10,273 nucleotides of DNA from Mageeibacillus sp. UBA5747. GTDB lineage: Bacteria; Bacillota; Clostridia; Saccharofermentanales; UBA5734. The stretch is taken from positions 1-10,273 of the forward strand of contig DIFN01000086.1 of the NCBI GenBank assembly GCA_002419145.1, in the 5' to 3' direction. Below, piece after piece: positions 1 through 6,116 of the stretch. Position 1 is the first letter of the stretch; each line of letters begins with the position of its first letter. The notes under the pieces are model-generated. The model did no database searches. It was not told where the DNA came from and was given only the letters and a program-made list of their open reading frames with translations. The translations under genes and the position numbers were made by a program.

Positions 1-10
1 GAACGAGTGT

Positions 11-52
11 CAGACCAGCGCCAACTTAGTCCAGACCAGCGTCAACTTAGTC
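11..52. repeat. 21-bp tandem direct repeat, two copies
   Basis: Two adjacent 21-bp units (11-31 and 32-52) differ at one base; each starts CAGACCAGCG and ends CAACTTAGTC. Within the second copy the ends AGAC and GTCT can pair, giving a short imperfect hairpin. The repeat abuts the stop codon of the Y1 transposase. Y1 transposases of the RAYT type are known to sit beside short palindromic (REP) repeats, so these may be such repeats or part of the element's end. The window edge hides whether more copies follow on the left. Confidence 0.7.
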
Positions 53-929
53 TATAAAGGATCCAATCGAACCTCAATTCCTTGTTCAGTTTTATCAGCA
101 GGCACCAAAATATCAGTTGAATTGATCATTTTGCACCATCCATGAACACTTCGTTCCGATACATTCAGGGCCTTTGCAATTTCGCTCGTCTTATAACCTT
201 GTGCAAAAGCAATGCGTGCAAAGGTCCGCCTGCTTTCGGCTACCACCTGATCTCGCGCATCTGAGCGAATTTGTTGCAATGAAGGTTTGTTGTTTTGGCT
301 AGCCAGAAATGAAACGAGTTGTGATTCAAGAGCATCTATACGTCGATTTGATGGACTTATATTCCGTGCGGAATTTTGCTCCACATTCTGCTGAGCCTCC
401 TGAATCAGTTTGAAATAAATTGATTTCCCCTTTTCAATATTTCCACCCAGCAATTCGAAAAGGCGGTTGCTGCAAACATTTTCCTGCTTGCGGGCCACGA
501 TCTCAAGATGCGCACTCCAACGATAATCGGTTATTTTTTGGACGAGATTTGGCTTGATTGGATTTCTCGCGATGTATTGAATCACAGAAACAAGATACTT
601 TTTGTCATTGACTTCGCTAACAGAGTAATGACTACCAAAGATGGATCCGCTGATTCTATATTTTTCCCATAATAGATGGCATATCGTGTGTTGATGCGCT
701 GCATCACCTTGTCAAGTGGAATTTCCTGCATCTCGATCAGGAGGTGGTAGTGGTTGTCCATGATCGCATAGTAGAGGATGTGGCATCCCGTCTCCGCCAC
801 AACTTTCCGCAGGATGTCGAGAAAAAAAGCTTTATCGATCGTCTCTTCGAAAATGTGGAATTTATTGTGGCCGCGGTGAGTGATGTGGTAGATGCCGCCG
901 GGGTGAAAGTGGCGCAATGGTCTAGGCAT
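52..929 (-). pseudogene. RAYT/IS200-like Y1 (HUH) transposase, frameshifted
   Basis: This is a single-strand HUH transposase of the Y1/REP-associated (RAYT) kind. Such enzymes nick and join DNA at short hairpins. The N-terminal part (582-929) starts MPRPLRHFHPGGIYHIT and carries the HUH pair H60-x-H62 in MDNHYHLLIE. After codon 89 it runs out of frame and stops. The remainder (52 to about 665) continues in the -1 frame with GSIFGSHYSV and VIQYIARNP; the Tyr before IARNP is the likely catalytic residue. It ends with a helix-turn-helix stretch (YKTSEIAKALNVSERSVHGW). Adding one A to the A5 run (T5 at 661-665 on the plus strand) restores one frame of about 292 codons. I therefore read one gene with a single-base loss, either real decay or a sequencing error. 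Programmed frameshifting is less likely, because no canonical slippery heptamer fits the zero frame. The minus-strand start at 929 follows a purine-rich GAGAAACC leader. Confidence 0.8.
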
Positions 930-1440
930 GGCAGGTTTCTCCTTGTCTGGCCGCTGGATTTTTCAGCAAATAAAATCAGACAAGATGAAATCGAGCGCTA
1001 TGCTCGACACAAGCATATAGCGGACCTGACACCAGTGTACCAGATCTGCTTCTGCAGTGTGGTCCTAATCGTGCGACAAAAATCGCGCTTATTCGACCAT
1101 CTGCACAGCCAAGGCTCGTGCAGCCAAGGCTCGTGCAGTACGAGTGGCCGCGCGTACCATCAAGAACATTCGGAGCAATTTCTGGTTAGAGAGAAAATCT
1201 CCTTGGTCCTCACTCTGGCCAGTAGCGTAGCAGCAGTCGCGTTTAGTCAGGGAATCACATTCACAAATGATTTTTCTGCCATCGATGACAACAATTTGCT
1301 GTTATTGCAGCGCTTGAGCATCATCTGGTTGATAACCGTCTTCTTTGGCATCATCGTGGGCAAACATTACATGCCTGGTCTCGATTAAACCTATCTTTTC
1401 TGCCTCTCAGAATTTCGTCTTCTACATCTTGGAAAAATGA
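930..1440. other. Region without a supportable gene
   Basis: No convincing gene is seen here. A plus-strand frame stays open from 744 to 1388, but its first part is antisense to the transposase. Its last 70 or so codons encode two hydrophobic stretches (around SLVLTLASSVAAVAFS and RLSIIWLITVFFGIIVG). They could be the C-terminus of a truncated membrane protein or the hydrophobic mirror of a charged minus-strand frame. A perfect 6-bp hairpin (TCGAGC at 991-996 with GCTCGA at 1002-1007) lies upstream of the transposase. CTGACAC at 1026-1032 is the inverse of GTGTCAG at 7-13 and could mark the far end of the transposase element. Confidence 0.4.
1109..1138. repeat. 15-bp perfect tandem duplication
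   Basis: CCAAGGCTCGTGCAG is present twice head to tail (1109-1123 and 1124-1138), and the first copy is itself preceded by CAG. Being a multiple of three it would not break a frame. It lies in the gene-poor stretch behind the transposase and looks like replication slippage. Confidence 0.85.
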
Positions 1441-1441
1441 C

Positions 1442-1569
1442 TGTTATTCTCCGATCGCGTCAGCATTCTCCAGTTTGGTGTCCATAAGTTTGTTTCCGAA
1501 CTGCACGAATCCTTTCAGGGCATTTCGCAGAAACTCCAGCCCGACACCCTGCTTGACAAGCCAGACTGA
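1442..1569 (+). pseudogene. Possible C-terminal remnant of an unknown gene
   Basis: An open stretch between two TGA codons reads LLFSDRVSILQFGVHKF, then a hydrophilic helix-like tail with SELHESFQGISQKL, and ends LLDKPD before TGA at 1567-1569. Codon choice (many C/G third bases) resembles the intact genes of the window. There is no start codon or SD site. The same frame also looks protein-like just upstream (FVFYILEK) before the in-frame TGA at about 1439. A Rho-independent terminator follows 113 bases downstream, as expected behind a real gene. I do not recognise the family. It may equally be a chance open stretch. Confidence 0.3.
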
Positions 1570-1681
1570 GAAGGCATGGTATCAGTGTTTACCTCGGCCA
1601 GAAATGATCCCGCTAGACCAGACTTCTGACTTCAACCAATTATCGATCACCACCATCCATCAGAAACAACCTTCTTGGGGG

Positions 1682-1714
1682 AAAGCTCTCACTGATAAGC
1701 TGGTGAGGGCTTTT
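1682..1714 (+). terminator. Rho-independent terminator upstream of the intron
   Basis: AAAGCTCTCAC (1682-1692) pairs with GTGAGGGCTTT (1703-1713) over 11 bp with a single G-U pair. The loop is 10 bases and a TTTT run lies at 1711-1714. Because of the A-run on the 5' side it could act in both directions. Group IIC introns are known to insert just behind terminator hairpins, and this one lies directly upstream of such an intron. Confidence 0.75.
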
Positions 1715-2083
1715 CGTGGGGTGCGCGTCCAGCGAAGCTGGGGACCACTCCTACGGGGTGCGCCACGCATGGCGCTTTATTTGACGGTGAAAGTCCGTTA
1801 TGGAGGTATGTGGCGACCAACCATGAGCCAAGGGCAAGGGTGTCCAACGTGAGGTGGAATCTGCGGGAAGCCGGCGGCAAAGTTCTGGCCCGTGAAACAC
1901 GAACAGCATCAGGCACAAAGCATGGGACGAGAATGCCAAGCAAGTCAAAATCCAAAAGCTACCCGGGCAGGTCATGTAAATGCTGCGGGCATAGGAAACG
2001 AAGGTGAAGCGTCTTACCGTGGGAGATCTCACAGATGGATCTAGACCGGATGGGAAGGACCGAATCAGAGGCGGTGAGGGTCA

Positions 2084-2314
2084 ATGAAAGCTACTGGCTA
2101 TGACGATATTAAGCACAGACAACTCCCATTGTGGGACCGCCTGCCAAGAAATACCGCGGAACGGGAAAACCTAACAGGGGTGTGCGAGTCTCAAAGAATA
2201 ATTGAAACGAAAATCATCAACAGATCGAGGCGGACGGAAGGACTGCTCGAGCAAATTCTAGCCCCGGAGAATCTGGAACTGGCAGCCCGCCAGGCCAAGA
2301 AGAATACCCAATGA
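2084..2314 (+). pseudogene. Truncated group II intron reverse transcriptase/maturase
   Basis: This is the N-terminal piece of the intron-encoded protein, which normally has RT, maturase and sometimes endonuclease domains and helps the intron splice and move. The 76 codons start MKATGYDDIKH behind a GAGGG purine tract. They end with the conserved N-terminal RT block GLLEQILAPENLELAA, after which intact proteins run on with an NKG-type motif and hundreds more residues. Here the frame leaves homology at about AKKN (around 2305) and stops at 2312-2314. In a shifted frame right behind the stop, NELLKRANDLGLMACYFEA followed by TAA (about 2308-2370) could be a leftover of the original C-terminus, placing the deletion junction near 2300-2312. 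None of the RT catalytic motifs (such as YADD) remains, so it is non-functional. Confidence 0.8.
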
Positions 2315-2384
2315 ACTTCTAAAACGTGCGAACGATCTCGGTCTTATGGCATGTTATTTTGAGGCTTAATCTGTGAACTTTTGA

Positions 2385-2459
2385 AGTGCCATATCCCGAA
2401 CGGTACGTACGGTGCTGAAGGAGGTCCCCGGTCATCTATTGACCGGAGTCCTACCCGAT
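2385..2459 (+). ncRNA. Group II intron domains V and VI
   Basis: Domain V: AGTGCC (2385-2390) pairs with GGTGCT (2411-2416), with the inner helix and the GAAC loop between. Compared with my memory of the O. iheyensis intron, the second pair has changed from C-G to G-C, a compensatory change typical of a selected RNA. The base I align with the first position of the catalytic triad is U (2387) instead of C or A. Domain VI: CCGGTC (2428-2433) and GACCGG (2441-2446) with a 7-base loop, then AGTCCTACCCGAT. A2453 is a possible branch-point adenosine, though IIC introns often splice by hydrolysis. Confidence 0.7.
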
Positions 2460-2678
2460 CCGGATCCCGTTTCGAGATCGCACTCTTTTTGTACCTTTTG
2501 CTACCGGTGTATCTCCTGCGACAGCAACGGTGTGGGATTTTCGCGACAATGGTTCCAACCTTTCCCAGCCGACGGATGGATCCGCTGTGATCCACATTCA
2601 GGTAGGAGAAAAGCCCTTTACACCAGCGGCCAGATGGCGTGGTGACATCGATGTTGAAACAACGAATGGAGATGGAAT

Positions 2679-3014
2679 ATGAAAAAATTGTTCAAATGCA
2701 GTGTATGCGGATTTATCGCTGAGGGAGATCAGGCTCCGGATATCTGCCCGAAGTGCAAGCAAGGTGCCGACAAGTTCGTCGAGCTCGAAGATGCTGCTGC
2801 CCAGCTGATCTACCAGTCTGACCGTACCAATGACATTCATGCAGAGATCATCGAGCTCTCCAGCCGAATCGCTGCCCTGTGTGAGGAAGGCATCGCCCTC
2901 AATCTCGATCCCAACTGTGTCCGGGCCTTTAACGATGCGAAAAACGAAGTCTGGACCATCAAGCAGCGCTCCAAAGCCGAGCTAGCTGGTCATATGAGCA
3001 AAGGGAAGTGGTGA
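2679..3014 (+). CDS. Small rubredoxin-like iron protein
   Basis: A 111-residue cytoplasmic protein whose N-terminus is a rubredoxin/rubrerythrin-type iron site: Cys7-x2-Cys10-Gly and Cys23-Pro-x-Cys26. The four Cys should hold one Fe or Zn by tetrathiolate coordination. Residues 45 to 111 form an alpha-helical domain (EIIELSSRIAALCEEGIALN) ending SKAELAGHMSKGKW; similar C-termini occur in short clostridial rubredoxin-like proteins. It lacks the ferritin-like di-iron four-helix domain of true rubrerythrin. The likely role is electron transfer in peroxide or oxygen defence. This is supported by the glutathione peroxidase gene starting 4 bases after its stop, so both should be co-transcribed. 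GGAG at 2668-2671 lies 7 bases before ATG and supports the start. The exact electron partner is unknown. Confidence 0.85.
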   Translation: MKKLFKCSVCGFIAEGDQAPDICPKCKQGADKFVELEDAAAQLIYQSDRTNDIHAEIIELSSRIAALCEEGIALNLDPNCVRAFNDAKNEVWTIKQRSKAELAGHMSKGKW

Positions 3015-3018
3015 GCAG

Positions 3019-3498
3019 ATGTCACTTTATGATTTAACGGTCAAAAACACCCGGCAGGAGGACGTATCCCTGGCCGAGTTCAAAGGTAAGGTTCTCCTGA
3101 TCGTCAATACGGCTACCGGTTGTGGCTTCACGCCCCAGTATTCAGGCTTGCAAAAATTGTATGCCCAGTACAAAGACCAGGGACTGGAAATTCTCGATTT
3201 CCCCTGCAACCAGTTTGCCAATCAGGCACCTGGCAGCGATGAAGAAATCGCCAGTTTCTGTACCGTCAATTTTGGCACGACCTTTCCGCGGTTTGCCAAG
3301 ATTGAGGTCAACGGTCCTGGAACCGCGCCCTTATTTGACTACTTAAAAAAAGAAACCCGAGGGTTTCTCGGTTCAGCGATCAAATGGAATTTCACCAAAT
3401 TTCTGGTCGACCGCGAAGGCAAGGTCGTAGCTCGCTACGCGCCAGCCGATCCGCCAGAAAAACTGGAAGATACAATCAAGGAATTGCTGGGCAGCTAA
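3019..3498 (+). CDS. Glutathione peroxidase family protein (Cys type)
   Basis: A thioredoxin-fold peroxidase of 159 residues, the usual length for bacterial members; it reduces H2O2 and organic peroxides in the cytoplasm. The catalytic residues are visible: peroxidatic Cys35 in NTATGCGFTPQY, Gln65 in FPCNQF, and Trp123-Asn124 in KWNFTKFLVD. Cys35 is encoded by TGT, so this is not a selenoprotein. Cys81 in ASFCTVNFG is at the place of the resolving Cys of thioredoxin-dependent members, so thioredoxin rather than glutathione is the likely reductant (inferred from the family). One small difference is LDFPCNQF where most members have LGFPCNQF. It follows the rubredoxin-like gene by 4 bases, and its purine-rich SD region lies inside the end of that gene. 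A hairpin with a T-run follows 80 bases downstream and probably ends the operon. Confidence 0.93.
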   Translation: MSLYDLTVKNTRQEDVSLAEFKGKVLLIVNTATGCGFTPQYSGLQKLYAQYKDQGLEILDFPCNQFANQAPGSDEEIASFCTVNFGTTFPRFAKIEVNGPGTAPLFDYLKKETRGFLGSAIKWNFTKFLVDREGKVVARYAPADPPEKLEDTIKELLGS

Positions 3499-3578
3499 AT
3501 GCCCCCACACGATGTTGTTAATCTGTAACTCATAAGAAAACCAATTTTTGCGATTGCTTCAGTAAGAAAATCATATTG

Positions 3579-3657
3579 ATGGCCCTCAAGAATCTTTACA
3601 ATGATGCAGCATCCCCCGGGATGTGAATTCAAAAAAGGTTCCAAGAGGGCCATTTTT
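3579..3657 (+). terminator. Long hairpin with T-run after the peroxidase operon
   Basis: ATGGCCCTC (3579-3587) pairs perfectly with GAGGGCCAT (3645-3653), followed by TTTTT (3653-3657). A second hairpin, CATCCC with GGGATG, sits inside at about 3610-3623. The outer arms are 57 bases apart, which is long for a simple terminator. The sequences just inside the arms (AAGAATCTTT and, inverted, TTGGAACCTTT) are also alike, so a small MITE-like element with terminal inverted repeats is an alternative reading. No clear target-site duplication is seen. Confidence 0.5.
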
Positions 3658-3739
3658 CATGCAAAGCCAGGACCTCCCCAGCAAGAACAATTGACACCAG
3701 CCTGACCACAAAAGACACGTCAGACCGGATAAGATAGCT

Positions 3740-3787
3740 TATAATGTCAGTATTGCCGAATTTGGGACGCCGTCCCAAATTCGGCAA
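3740..3787 (+). promoter_or_regulatory. Possible -10 box and perfect 16-bp hairpin before the glucosidase
   Basis: TATAAT at 3740-3745 is a perfect -10 hexamer, but no good -35 hexamer lies at the right distance. Seven bases further, TTGCCGAATTTGGGAC (3753-3768) is followed by the loop GCC and its exact reverse complement GTCCCAAATTCGGCAA (3772-3787). If the -10 is used, the transcript would begin almost at the foot of this hairpin. It could be a repressor operator for sugar control, an mRNA-stabilising 5' stem, or a dispersed palindromic repeat. There is no T-run, so it is not a typical terminator. Confidence 0.6.
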
Positions 3788-3832
3788 ACAGTTCGAAATA
3801 ACTGGCAACAGCTGATCTGGAGGTTAGTGCGT

Positions 3833-5503
3833 ATGGCGGGACCGTGGTGGAAGGATAAGATTGTTTATCAGATCTATCCAAAGAGTTTTTATGATTCGAA
3901 TGGGGATGGGATCGGGGATTTGCGCGGTATCATCGAGAAGTTGCCGTATTTGCAGGACCTGGGGGTGGACATCCTCTGGATCTGCCCGTTTTACCAGTCG
4001 CCGATGTTTGACAATGGCTATGACATTTCCGACTATTACCATGTTGATTCGCAATTCGGCACGGATGAGGACGCTCTCGAGCTGATCCAGGCGGCTGACG
4101 CACGCGGGATCAGGATCATGCTCGACCTGGTCATCAACCACACCTCACACGAACACGAATGGTTCAGAAAAGCCTGGGCTGACCCAACGGGTGAATACGG
4201 CCAGTACTACTACATCCGCGAAGGCAAGGACGGCGGCCCGCCGACCAATTGGCGCTCGCTGTTTGGAGGCAATGCTTGGGAACCGATCCGAGATACTGGC
4301 CTCTATTATCTCCATGTTTTTGGCAAAGAGCAGCCGGACTTGAACTGGGAAAATCCAGTCGTCCGCGAAAAACTCTACGAAATGGTCAACTGGTGGCTCG
4401 ACAAAGGCATCGCCGGGTTCCGAGTGGATGCGATCACTTTCATCAAGAAAAACTTGGACTTCCCGATGCTTGAACCCGACCAGCCGGACGGCCTGGCCCT
4501 GATCCAGAAGGCCAGTCTCAACCAGCCCGGGATCGAAGTCTTCCTGACCGAGCTCAAAGAGCGCACCTTCAAGCCGCACCAGAGCCTGACGGTTGCGGAA
4601 GCGCCTGGCGTGCCATTCGAAGACCTGCCGAAATACGTCGGCGAAGACGGCTTTTTCTCGATGATCTTTGACTTCTCAATCGCCGACATCGACATTCGCG
4701 ATGACGTCTGGCATGTTGGCAGCGGCTGGACCGTGCCTGATTTCCGCAACGCGTTCTACGCCCTGATGGCCGAGACCCAGAAAACCGGCTGGAGTGCCAA
4801 CTATCTGGAGAACCACGATCAGCCGCGCTCGCTCAACAAGTATATCCCTGCTCAAGACATTGGCTACGAAAGTGCGACAATGCTAGCCTGCCTCGTTCTA
4901 CTAGCCCGCGGCACTCCTTTCATCTACCAGGGTGAGGAACTGGGTATGACCAATTGCCCGATGGATTCAATCGACGAATACAACGACCTGTCGACCCACG
5001 ACAAATATGCGCGGGCTTTGGCAGCCGGCCTATCAGAGACTGAGGCCATGCAGGCCATGTTTGCCCGCAGCCGTGACCATGCCCGGACCCCGTTCCCCTG
5101 GGACGACACCGAAAAGGCCGGTTTCACAACCGGCCAGCCTTGGCTGAAAATCAACCCGAATTATCCACAAATAAACGCTAAAGCCCAGATGAACGACGCA
5201 TCATCCATCCGGGCTTTCTACAAGAAGCTGATCCAGTTGCGCAAAGATCCAGGCTTGAGGGACTGTCTGGTAGAGGGCGACTTTGTTCCGGTTGAAACAG
5301 AGGACGAAAACATCATCGCCTTTACTCGCAACTGGGGACAGGATTCGATCTTGGTCGCTCTCAACTTCCAGGATCAGCCGGGACTTCTGGCGATCGATGA
5401 CCGTTATGACACGATCTTGCTGAATAATTCAGCGACCTTCGACCGCCAGTCCGGCAAAGCTACGTTGGGATATTATCAGGCTGTGGTACTCAAGCGCAGG
5501 TAA
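3833..5503 (+). CDS. GH13 (subfamily 31-like) alpha-glucosidase
   Basis: A cytoplasmic exo-acting alpha-glucosidase of the oligo-1,6-glucosidase/maltase/dextran glucosidase type, releasing glucose from short alpha-glucans. It has 556 residues, the usual length, and no signal peptide. All GH13 regions are present: an NGDGIGDL calcium loop near the N-terminus, DLVINHTS with Asp98 and His103, the nucleophile Asp199 in GFRVDAI, acid/base Glu256 in VAEAPG, and transition-state Asp329 in ENHDQPRS. These numbers almost coincide with Bacillus oligo-1,6-glucosidase (199, 255, 329). The residue after the nucleophile is Ala; in this subfamily Val there goes with alpha-1,6 and Ala or Thr with alpha-1,4 preference, so a maltase-like enzyme is inferred. 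The C-terminal beta domain (IIAFTRNW, ILVALNFQ) follows. ATG at 3833 is preferred over GTG at 3827 because GGAGG (3819-3823) is 9 bases from ATG but only 3 from GTG. A perfect hairpin lies upstream; no sugar transporter or regulator gene is adjacent. Confidence 0.93.
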   Translation: MAGPWWKDKIVYQIYPKSFYDSNGDGIGDLRGIIEKLPYLQDLGVDILWICPFYQSPMFDNGYDISDYYHVDSQFGTDEDALELIQAADARGIRIMLDLVINHTSHEHEWFRKAWADPTGEYGQYYYIREGKDGGPPTNWRSLFGGNAWEPIRDTGLYYLHVFGKEQPDLNWENPVVREKLYEMVNWWLDKGIAGFRVDAITFIKKNLDFPMLEPDQPDGLALIQKASLNQPGIEVFLTELKERTFKPHQSLTVAEAPGVPFEDLPKYVGEDGFFSMIFDFSIADIDIRDDVWHVGSGWTVPDFRNAFYALMAETQKTGWSANYLENHDQPRSLNKYIPAQDIGYESATMLACLVLLARGTPFIYQGEELGMTNCPMDSIDEYNDLSTHDKYARALAAGLSETEAMQAMFARSRDHARTPFPWDDTEKAGFTTGQPWLKINPNYPQINAKAQMNDASSIRAFYKKLIQLRKDPGLRDCLVEGDFVPVETEDENIIAFTRNWGQDSILVALNFQDQPGLLAIDDRYDTILLNNSATFDRQSGKATLGYYQAVVLKRR

Positions 5504-5549
5504 TCAGGGTTTGAACTCAGGACTTGCACTCAGGGTTGAATGAGGTGAT

Positions 5550-6095
5550 TTAAGCCTGGGATGTCGTGCCTTGAGTTGTACCCTGGGCCCAGCCGCCCAT
5601 GCCACCGCGACCACCGCGGCCGCCAAACTGGCTGCCGGTGCCGTCCTGACCAGATGTGCCATCGCCGATACCCGTGCCGTCACAGATACCCTGACCGCCC
5701 ATGCCACCGCGGCCACCGCGGCCGCCCATCAGGCCGCCAAGGGAGCCTTCGCCCGTGCCGTCACAGTTGGCACTGGCCTCTTTGATCTGGGCCAGCCGAG
5801 CATCAGCTTCTTCCTGAGTCAGACGGCCGTCTTCGACCAGTGCGGCCAGACGATCCTGCATCAGAGTCAAGCGCTCATTCTGGAATGCTTCGAGCGCTCC
5901 AGCATCTGCAGCCTGCTCGCCGAATGACTCACCTGCTTCGCGGGCTGCATAGACATCATCGACGGACTTATCTGTCAAGTCGGCGATGATCTCAGCCGGG
6001 GAACCATAGATAGAGGCAGCAAAGGATACACTTGCGAAGGCAACGAGGATGGTTGTGACAATCGTCAGGACGACTAACATTTTTTTCGTTTTCAT
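5550..6095 (-). CDS. Secreted DUF2680-like protein with Gly-rich tail
   Basis: A 181-residue exported protein of unknown function. Residues 1-26 are a typical signal peptide (MKTKKM, a hydrophobic core, then SVSFA), with cleavage likely after FA-A. Residues about 28-108 (SPAEIIADLTDKSVDDVYA..., RLAALVEDGRLTQEEADARL) resemble the DUF2680/YckD type of small helical exported proteins. From residue 109 the tail is very Gly-rich: GGRGGRGGMGG occurs twice, and DGTG occurs three times, twice preceded by Cys (Cys111, Cys138). The acidic DGTG units and the paired Cys could bind metal or form a disulfide, but that is speculation. An earlier in-frame ATG at 6143 adds 16 charged residues. It is rejected because AAAGGTG lies 7 bases before the ATG at 6095 and the signal peptide then starts properly. 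The gene converges on the glucosidase gene with 46 bases between the stop codons and no clear terminator there. Confidence 0.8.
   Translation of the reverse strand: MKTKKMLVVLTIVTTILVAFASVSFAASIYGSPAEIIADLTDKSVDDVYAAREAGESFGEQAADAGALEAFQNERLTLMQDRLAALVEDGRLTQEEADARLAQIKEASANCDGTGEGSLGGLMGGRGGRGGMGGQGICDGTGIGDGTSGQDGTGSQFGGRGGRGGMGGWAQGTTQGTTSQA
5593..5726 (-). repeat. 32-bp direct repeat inside the Gly-rich tail
   Basis: Two 32-bp copies (5593-5624 and 5695-5726), differing at one base, encode the two GGRGGRGGMGG blocks of the DUF2680-like protein. Their near identity at DNA level suggests a recent duplication and makes the tail prone to length variation. Confidence 0.85.
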
Positions 6096-6116
6096 TTTGA
6101 TACACCTTTCTTTCTT

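Larger units (their letters stand above)
1758..2459 (+). mobile_element. Group IIC-type intron, reverse transcriptase deleted
   Basis: This is a self-splicing, retromobile RNA element. The proposed 5' end GTGCGCCACGCATGGCGC has the GUGYG start and a GCGCC/GGCGC hairpin. It is followed by the domain I landmarks GGTGAAAGTCC, CAAGGGTGTCC and GTGGAATCTGCGGGAAGC, which match, from memory, the well-studied Oceanobacillus iheyensis IIC intron. A maturase/RT reading frame begins at 2084 in the domain IV position but is cut short. The 3' part contains CCCGAACGGTACGTACGGTG (domain V), a CCGGTC/GACCGG hairpin (domain VI, 2428-2446) and the terminal CCTACCCGAT. Total length is about 700 nt against roughly 1.8-2 kb for ORF-bearing relatives, so about 1.2 kb of the coding part is missing. 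An alternative 5' end at 1721 (a second GGGGTGCGC) cannot be fully excluded. It could still be a working ribozyme, mobile only with a maturase supplied by another copy. Confidence 0.85.

Noticed and set aside
1..52. CRISPR array at the left edge
   Set aside because: The two 21-bp units are directly adjacent with no spacers and differ by one base.
744..1388. 214-codon plus-strand frame
   Set aside because: The first third is antisense to the transposase and there is no SD site. Only the hydrophobic end could be real, and it is described as ambiguous.
1475..1852. 125-codon plus-strand frame
   Set aside because: It runs through the terminator and into structured intron RNA, with no protein-like pattern.
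2344..2645. Overlapping short frames around the intron 3' end
   Set aside because: They cover domain V/VI RNA. The peptide IPNGTYG in one of them is the well-known chance translation of domain V.
3019..3130. Selenocysteine in the peroxidase
   Set aside because: The catalytic codon is TGT, not TGA.
3691..3745. TTGACA (3691-3696) with TATAAT (3740-3745) as one promoter
   Set aside because: The 43-base spacing is far beyond the 16-18 bases needed.
3827..3832. GTG start for the glucosidase
   Set aside because: It is only 3 bases from GGAGG; the ATG six bases later has proper spacing.
5504..5549. Terminator between the convergent glucosidase and DUF2680-like genes
   Set aside because: Only a 4-bp CTCA/TGAG stem and repeated TCAGGGTT words are seen; there is no T-run.
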